DNA from: M55B157 sp964626275 | GTDB taxonomy: Bacteria > Actinomycetota > Actinomycetes > S36-B12 | Reading direction: 5' to 3' | DNA length: 8,155 nt | Assembly (NCBI GenBank): GCA_964626275.1 | Contig: CAZVCZ010000081.1 | Location: 1 to 8,155, forward strand | In this document: piece by piece, positions 1 through 8,155 of the stretch | How the letters are laid out: each line of letters begins with the position of its first letter | Position numbering within the stretch: position 1 is the first letter of the stretch | Notes under the pieces: generated by a model | What the model was told of the DNA's origin: nothing | The model's input: only the letters and a program-made list of their open reading frames with translations | Databases searched by the model: none | Position numbers and translations under genes: made by a program

Positions 1-233
1 TCAAGGTCTACGAGGCCATCGTCAAGGGCGAGAACATCCCCGAGCCGGGCATTCCGGAATCGTTCAAGGTGCTCGTCAAGGAGATGCAGTCCCTGTGCCT
101 CAACGTCGAGGTGCTCTCCGGAGATGGCATCGCGATCGAGATGCGTGACTCCGACGATGAGGTGTTCCGAGCCGCGGAGGAGCTCGGAATCGACCTGTCC
201 CGGCGTGAGCCGAGCAGCGTCGAAGAGGTCTGA
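1..233 (+). CDS. rpoB: RNA polymerase beta subunit, C-terminal fragment (5' end outside window)
   Basis: Only the last 76 codons are present, read from base 3, ending in TGA at 231-233. The peptide starts KVYEAIVKGENIPEPGIPES and continues with SFKVLVKEMQSLCLNVEVLS, the highly conserved RpoB C-terminus (the clamp segment that packs against the start of beta'). It ends with an acidic actinobacterial-type tail (ELGIDLSRREPSSVEEV). RpoB forms one wall of the RNA polymerase cleft and carries the rifampicin pocket, which lies upstream and is not visible here. The gap to rpoC is 59 bp with no terminator-like hairpin, so the two genes are very likely co-transcribed as rpoBC. The truncation is caused by the window edge, not by damage. 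Confidence 0.97.
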   Translation, partial: KVYEAIVKGENIPEPGIPESFKVLVKEMQSLCLNVEVLSGDGIAIEMRDSDDEVFRAAEELGIDLSRREPSSVEEV

Positions 234-280
234 CCCCTCACCCCCTGATCGACCCCTATCCCCGCATCGGTAACTGCAGA

Positions 281-287
281 AAGAAGG
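281..287 (+). promoter_or_regulatory. Ribosome binding site for rpoC
   Basis: AAGAAGG lies 5 nt upstream of GTG at 293. It supports GTG as the start codon; the peptide from there (MLDVNFFDELRIGLA) matches the usual actinobacterial RpoC N-terminus. Confidence 0.75.
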
Positions 288-292
288 ATCCC

Positions 293-4168
<3,876 letters not shown>

Positions 4169-4191
4169 GAGTCTCCTGTCAGCCAGTCGAC

Positions 4192-4226
4192 GAATCGCCC
4201 GCGTGGATCTTCCACGCGGGCGATTC
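4192..4226 (+). terminator. Rho-independent-type terminator hairpin after rpoC
   Basis: A perfect 16-bp stem, with left arm GAATCGCCCGCGTGGA at 4192-4207 and its exact complement at 4211-4226, closes on a 3-nt TCT loop. It starts 23 bp after the rpoC stop. It is followed only by ACTTTCG, a poor U-tract, which is common for GC-rich actinobacterial terminators. It would end the rpoBC transcript and insulate the small gene at 4292. Seen directly; the termination role is inferred. Confidence 0.87.
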
Positions 4227-4261
4227 ACTTTCGCAGCCTCGGTATGTGCGCCACCGCCGAA

Positions 4262-4274
4262 ACCCGACTCGGGT
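4262..4274. promoter_or_regulatory. Inverted repeat in the promoter of the DUF4190-like gene (possible operator)
   Basis: ACCCGA-C-TCGGGT is a perfect 6+1+6 inverted repeat. It ends 4 bp before the proposed -10 box at 4279, so it lies between where a -35 and the -10 would sit. That position would suit a repressor or a spacer-binding regulator, but in GC-rich DNA such a repeat could be chance. Confidence 0.25.
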
Positions 4275-4278
4275 GGCT

Positions 4279-4284
4279 TAGGGT
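4279..4284 (+). promoter_or_regulatory. -10 element of a leaderless promoter
   Basis: TAGGGT fits the actinobacterial TANNNT -10 pattern and is followed, after exactly 7 nt (GGCGGGT), by GTG at 4292. That spacing puts the transcription start on, or next to, the first base of the start codon, the classic arrangement for leaderless mRNAs in Actinobacteria. No convincing -35 box is seen, which is usual for this class. Absence of a clear Shine-Dalgarno agrees with it. Confidence 0.6.
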
Positions 4285-4291
4285 GGCGGGT

Positions 4292-4900
4292 GTGACACAG
4301 CCCCATGACTCGAGTGCCGAGCAGCCCCCCGTCACCCCGGAGGAGCCCACGACCGGCTCTGAGGAGTCCGTCGCAGCCGCGCAGCCGGCCCCGCCCCCGC
4401 CGTCGCCTCCCCAGCAAACGTATCCACAACAGACCTACCCCCAGCAGCCCCCAGCTCCGCCGGACTACCCGCAACAGGGCTATGCGCCACAGGGATACCC
4501 GCAACAGGGATACCCGCCACAGGGTTATCCGCAGCAGGGATACCCGCAGCAGGGCTATCCGCAACAGGGCTATCCGCCACAGGGTTACCCGCAGCAGGGA
4601 TACGCCTATCCGGCCCCTCCGCCGAGACCGCCGAGCCCACCGGTGTCGACCAATGCGATCGTGGGCCTTGTCCTGGCGATTGTCTCGTGGGTGCTGTGCC
4701 CGGTGATCCCGGCGATCATCGCCCTCGTGCTCGCCAAGAAGGCCGAGCAGGAGATCACCGCCAATCCCGGCCGTGTCTCAGGCATGGGCTTCATCCTCCC
4801 GACCAGGATCGTGTCCTGGATCAATATCGGGCTGTACGCCGCCATCATCGTCATCGGTGGTGTGTTCTTCCTCCTCGCAGCAGTCTTCTCGGCCGCCTGA
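4292..4900 (+). CDS. DUF4190-like two-helix membrane protein with Pro/Gln/Tyr pentapeptide repeats (202 aa)
   Basis: Residues 1-59 are a disordered, Pro/Glu/Ala/Ser-rich N-terminus (MTQPHDSSAEQPPVTPEEP...). Residues 60-104 are nine pentapeptides of the form P-Q/P-Q-G-Y, continuing an imperfect PQQTY run just upstream. Then comes a proline-rich linker (105-118). A first hydrophobic helix spans about 122-147 (NAIVGLVLAIVSWVLCPVIP), followed by a short charged AKKAEQEITANPGR segment and a second helix at about 173-199. This resembles DUF4190-type actinobacterial envelope proteins: a low-complexity cytoplasmic arm and a helical hairpin. The specific function is unknown. I chose GTG 4292 because of the leaderless promoter and the family-like MTQP start. 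An in-frame ATG at 4244 would add 16 residues but has no RBS and lies only 17 nt after the rpoC terminator. The gene lies between rpoBC and the str operon and seems to be a separate transcription unit. The CDS is certain; the family call is from pattern, not a search. Confidence 0.85.
   Translation: MTQPHDSSAEQPPVTPEEPTTGSEESVAAAQPAPPPPSPPQQTYPQQTYPQQPPAPPDYPQQGYAPQGYPQQGYPPQGYPQQGYPQQGYPQQGYPPQGYPQQGYAYPAPPPRPPSPPVSTNAIVGLVLAIVSWVLCPVIPAIIALVLAKKAEQEITANPGRVSGMGFILPTRIVSWINIGLYAAIIVIGGVFFLLAAVFSAA
4469..4603 (+). repeat. Nine in-frame 15-bp repeats encoding (P/A)(Q/P)QGY
   Basis: Nine consecutive 15-bp units encode PQQGY (six times), PPQGY (twice) and APQGY (once). Variation is mostly at third codon positions (CAA/CAG, GGA/GGC/GGT, TAC/TAT). 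Units 3-5 (4499-4543) and 7-9 (4559-4603) differ at only 3 of 45 bases, all synonymous, which shows a 60-bp higher-order period on top of the 15-bp one. The protein tract is low-complexity and tyrosine-rich, of the kind that can be disordered or mediate self-association. Confidence 0.95.
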
Positions 4901-4953
4901 TCCTCCAGCGGGAGCGGCGACTTCCGCGTTGAGGGCTCGGCTCATGCGGTCGA

Positions 4954-4964
4954 GGGGGACCCCC
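4954..4964 (+). other. GGGGG-A-CCCCC palindrome followed by T4 (weak terminator candidate)
   Basis: This 11-bp palindrome is 53 bp past the DUF4190-like stop and is followed by GTTTTG. As RNA it could form at most a 4-bp stem with a 3-nt loop, so it is weak, and the T-run overlaps the -35 box of the next promoter. It could be a marginal terminator for the upstream gene, or simply promoter-flanking sequence. Confidence 0.25.
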
Positions 4965-4967
4965 GTT

Positions 4968-4996
4968 TTGACCGGCGATGAGCGCCCAGGTAGTGT
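4968..4996 (+). promoter_or_regulatory. Promoter of the str operon (TTGACC-N17-TAGTGT)
   Basis: The -35 box TTGACC (4968-4973) and -10 box TAGTGT (4991-4996) are separated by the ideal 17 bp, close to the principal-sigma consensus of Actinobacteria. It is the only strong promoter I see upstream of rpsL and should drive rpsL-rpsG-fusA. The start would be near 5003-5005, G5005 being the first purine after the usual gap, giving a leader of about 235 nt. Inferred from sequence only. Confidence 0.75.
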
Positions 4997-5004
4997 GTTC
5001 CCTC

Positions 5005-5157
5005 GTGCCCGGGTGGAGTCACCCGAGTGCGCCGAGTGCGTGCGAAGTCGCACCGGTATCCCCGACGAGAAGAATGTGTCGTCGTGCTGCGCCGAAGGGC
5101 GCGACACGCCCGACCGCGTGTGCGGGAGATAACGGTACGAATCGGACATCTCGGTAG
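5005..5157 (+). CDS. Possible leaderless upstream ORF (50 aa), unproven
   Basis: GTG at 5005 lies 8 nt after the TAGTGT -10 box, so it could be the first codon of a leaderless transcript. The frame stays open for 50 codons (MPGWSHPSAPSACEVAPVSP...) and stops at TAG 5155-5157, inside the left arm of the hairpin at 5152-5167. An internal in-frame ATG lies at 5074. The peptide is rich in Ala, Pro, Arg, Ser and Thr, resembles nothing I know, and may be chance because long open frames are common in GC-rich DNA. If translated, ribosomes ending at the hairpin could alter leader folding. Confidence 0.2.
   Translation: MPGWSHPSAPSACEVAPVSPTRRMCRRAAPKGATRPTACAGDNGTNRTSR
5023..5040 (+). repeat. Tandem 9-bp direct repeat in the str leader
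   Basis: CCGAGTGCG occurs twice back to back (5023-5031 and 5032-5040), 20-40 bases after the predicted transcription start. It could be a duplicated protein or RNA recognition element, or chance. Confidence 0.5.
5076..5107 (+). other. Bipartite RNA hairpin in the str leader
   Basis: Outer arms GTGTC (5076-5080) and GACAC (5103-5107) enclose an inner stem GCGCC (5089-5093) / GGCGC (5098-5102) with a GAAG loop. An 8-nt bulge lies on the left side only. Pairing is seen directly; formation in the cell is not shown. Confidence 0.4.
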
Positions 5158-5167
5158 AGAACTACCG
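5152..5167 (+). other. Tetraloop hairpin in the str leader
   Basis: CGGTAG (5152-5157), loop AGAA (5158-5161), then CTACCG (5162-5167) make a perfect 6-bp stem, extendable by one U-G pair. It is followed by GAAGACG and not by a U-tract, so it is not an intrinsic terminator. It may be a regulatory protein-binding or stability element. Confidence 0.45.
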
Positions 5168-5227
5168 GAAGACGAGCCACGACGAACGATGCCACGGCAC
5201 CGCCACGGAGGCGCCGCGGATTGACGC

Positions 5228-5233
5228 AAGGAG
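5228..5233 (+). promoter_or_regulatory. Ribosome binding site for rpsL
   Basis: AAGGAG lies 5 nt before GTG 5239 and fixes that codon as the start, instead of the in-frame TTG at 5221, which lies upstream of the RBS. Confidence 0.85.
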
Positions 5234-5238
5234 ACGTA

Positions 5239-5613
5239 GTGCCCACGATCCAGCAGCTGGTCCGCAAGGGCCGGCAGGACAAGGTCGCGAAGAACAAGAC
5301 GCCGGCCTTGAAGGGAAGCCCCCAGCGCCGCGGGGTGTGTACGCGCGTGTACACCACCACCCCGAAGAAGCCGAACTCCGCGCTGCGCAAGGTCGCCCGC
5401 GTCCGGTTGTCCTCGGGTATCGAGGTCACCGCCTACATCCCCGGGGTCGGCCACAACCTCCAGGAGCACTCCATCGTGCTCGTCCGCGGTGGTCGTGTGA
5501 AGGATCTCCCCGGCGTGCGTTACAAGGTCATCCGCGGCTCGCTCGATACCCAGGGCGTGAAGGGCCGCAAGCAAGCCCGCTCCCGCTACGGCGCGAAGAA
5601 GGAGAAGGGCTGA
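5239..5613 (+). CDS. rpsL: 30S ribosomal protein S12 (124 aa)
   Basis: S12 sits at the decoding centre between the 30S shoulder and the subunit interface and controls accuracy. The protein begins MPTIQQLVRKGRQDKV and has the canonical 124 residues. The conserved loop TTTPKKPNSALRKVARVRLS starts at T39, with K43 present; the second loop GGRVKDLPGVRYKVIRG carries K88, the aspartate D89 (site of beta-methylthiolation in many bacteria) and P91. K43 and K88 are the wild-type, streptomycin-sensitive residues, as are R86 and P91. The C-terminus is the basic RSRYGAKKEKG. GTG is chosen because of the AAGGAG and the universal MPTIQQL start. It is the first gene of the str operon, and its TGA stop overlaps the rpsG start by one base. 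Confidence 0.99.
   Translation: MPTIQQLVRKGRQDKVAKNKTPALKGSPQRRGVCTRVYTTTPKKPNSALRKVARVRLSSGIEVTAYIPGVGHNLQEHSIVLVRGGRVKDLPGVRYKVIRGSLDTQGVKGRKQARSRYGAKKEKG
5599..5604 (+). promoter_or_regulatory. Ribosome binding site for rpsG (inside rpsL)
   Basis: AAGGAG within the last rpsL codons (Lys-Lys-Glu-Lys) lies 8 nt before ATG 5613. It coexists with the TGATG overlap, so rpsG can both recruit ribosomes itself and be coupled to rpsL translation. Confidence 0.7.
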
Positions 5614-6083
5614 TGCCTCGCAAGGGACCCGCGGCCAAGCGCCCGATCACCATCGACCCGGTCTACTCCTCTCCGCTGGTGACCCAGTTGATCAACAAGG
5701 TTCTCCTCGACGGCAAGCGCTCCACCGCTGAGCGCATCGTCTACGGCGCCCTCGAAGGCTGCCGCGAGAAGACCGGCACAGATCCCGTCGTCACCTTGAA
5801 GCGCGCCCTCGACAACGTCAAGCCCACCCTCGAGGTCCGGTCTCGCCGTGTCGGTGGCGCCACATACCAGGTGCCGGTCGAGGTGCGCGCAGGCCGCAGC
5901 ACCACCCTCGCGCTGCGGTGGCTGATCGCCTACTCCCGTCAGCGTCGCGAGAAGACGATGACCGAGCGCTTGATGAACGAGATCCTCGACGCCTCCAACG
6001 GTCTTGGCGCCAGCGTCAAGAAGCGCGAGGACACCCACAAGATGGCGGAATCCAACAAGGCTTTCGCGCACTACCGCTGGTAA
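5613..6083 (+). CDS. rpsG: 30S ribosomal protein S7 (156 aa)
   Basis: S7 is a primary 16S rRNA binder that nucleates assembly of the 30S head and lines the E site. Its 156 residues are the standard length. Visible landmarks are the N-terminal MPRKGPAAKRPITIDPVYSS arm, LINKVLLDGKRSTAERIVY, the beta-hairpin region around 73-90 (LEVRSRRVGGATYQVPVEV), RSTTLALRWLIAYSRQR, and the C-terminal helix KKREDTHKMAESNKAFAHYRW. Start and stop of neighbours are joined as TGATG with rpsL, so translation is likely coupled. In E. coli S7 represses the operon through a long rpsL-rpsG spacer; that spacer does not exist here, so any feedback must use another site. No anomalies. Confidence 0.99.
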   Translation: MPRKGPAAKRPITIDPVYSSPLVTQLINKVLLDGKRSTAERIVYGALEGCREKTGTDPVVTLKRALDNVKPTLEVRSRRVGGATYQVPVEVRAGRSTTLALRWLIAYSRQRREKTMTERLMNEILDASNGLGASVKKREDTHKMAESNKAFAHYRW

Positions 6084-6126
6084 CCCACCCCGCATACACC
6101 CTGCCCACAAGGCACTCACGAAGCAC

Positions 6127-6130
6127 GGAG
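6127..6130 (+). promoter_or_regulatory. Ribosome binding site for fusA
   Basis: GGAG lies 8 nt before GTG 6139. It is the only purine-rich match in the 55-bp rpsG-fusA spacer, which otherwise shows no promoter or terminator. Confidence 0.65.
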
Positions 6131-6138
6131 ACAAGATC

Positions 6139-8155
<2,017 letters not shown>

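Larger units (their letters stand above)
5005..5238 (+). other. Long structured 5' leader of the str operon
   Basis: This is the stretch between the proposed transcription start and rpsL. It holds a short hairpin CGGGTG-GAGT-CACCCG (5010-5025), a tandem 9-bp repeat (5023-5040), GTGCG-AAGT-CGCAC (5040-5053), a larger bipartite hairpin (5076-5107), a 6-bp tetraloop hairpin (5152-5167) and the rpsL RBS. No long conserved gene is present. No known riboswitch or ribosomal-protein leader motif is recognised by eye. The length suggests post-transcriptional control, such as autoregulation or growth control, but this is inference. A second promoter nearer rpsL cannot be excluded. Confidence 0.5.

Noticed and set aside
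4244..4291. Upstream in-frame ATG giving a 218-aa version of the DUF4190-like protein
   Set aside because: No RBS, only 17 nt after the rpoC terminator, and it places the good -10 box inside the coding region.
5189..5224. 11-codon ATG mini-ORF (MPRHRHGGAAD) just upstream of rpsL
   Set aside because: No RBS, very short, and nothing besides its position supports translation.
5221..5238. TTG start that would extend S12 by six residues
   Set aside because: The AAGGAG lies inside that extension, and S12 universally begins MPTIQQL, matching GTG 5239.
5367..5504. Possible streptomycin-resistance substitutions in S12
   Set aside because: K43 and K88 are both lysine and the surrounding residues are wild type.

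Overview
The window is a stretch of actinobacterial chromosome carrying two conserved transcription/translation gene clusters. All genes are on the + strand. It is GC-rich and uses GTG starts freely. The rpoC product has the long coiled-coil insert near residues 140-230 that marks Actinobacteria, and its landmarks (NADFDGD at 533-539, V483/W484) fall at the same numbers as in Mycobacterium tuberculosis. I place it in class Actinomycetia but cannot name a genus from the sequence alone.

Layout: (1) 1-233, the last 76 codons of rpoB. (2) 293-4168, complete rpoC (1291 aa), ended by a strong hairpin terminator at 4192-4226. (3) 4292-4900, a 202-aa DUF4190-like membrane protein with a proline/glutamine/tyrosine pentapeptide repeat; it appears to have its own promoter and to be translated from a leaderless GTG. 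(4) 4901-5238, a gap holding a good sigma-70-type promoter (TTGACC-N17-TAGTGT) and a structured leader of about 235 nt. (5) 5239-8155, the str operon: rpsL, rpsG (1-nt overlap) and fusA, cut by the window edge about 30 residues before its expected end.

Functionally, rpoB and rpoC encode the two large subunits of RNA polymerase. rpsL and rpsG encode the 30S proteins S12 and S7, and fusA encodes the translocase EF-G. All show intact catalytic or binding motifs and normal family lengths. S12 has the wild-type (streptomycin-sensitive) lysines K43 and K88. The small membrane protein is a separate unit between the two operons.

I see no mobile element, CRISPR array, tRNA, rRNA or defence system. 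The least-explained parts are the str leader, which contains a tandem 9-bp repeat, several hairpins and a possible 50-codon leaderless ORF starting near the predicted transcription start, and the repeat-bearing DUF4190-like gene. These are modest leads; most of the window is ordinary core genome.
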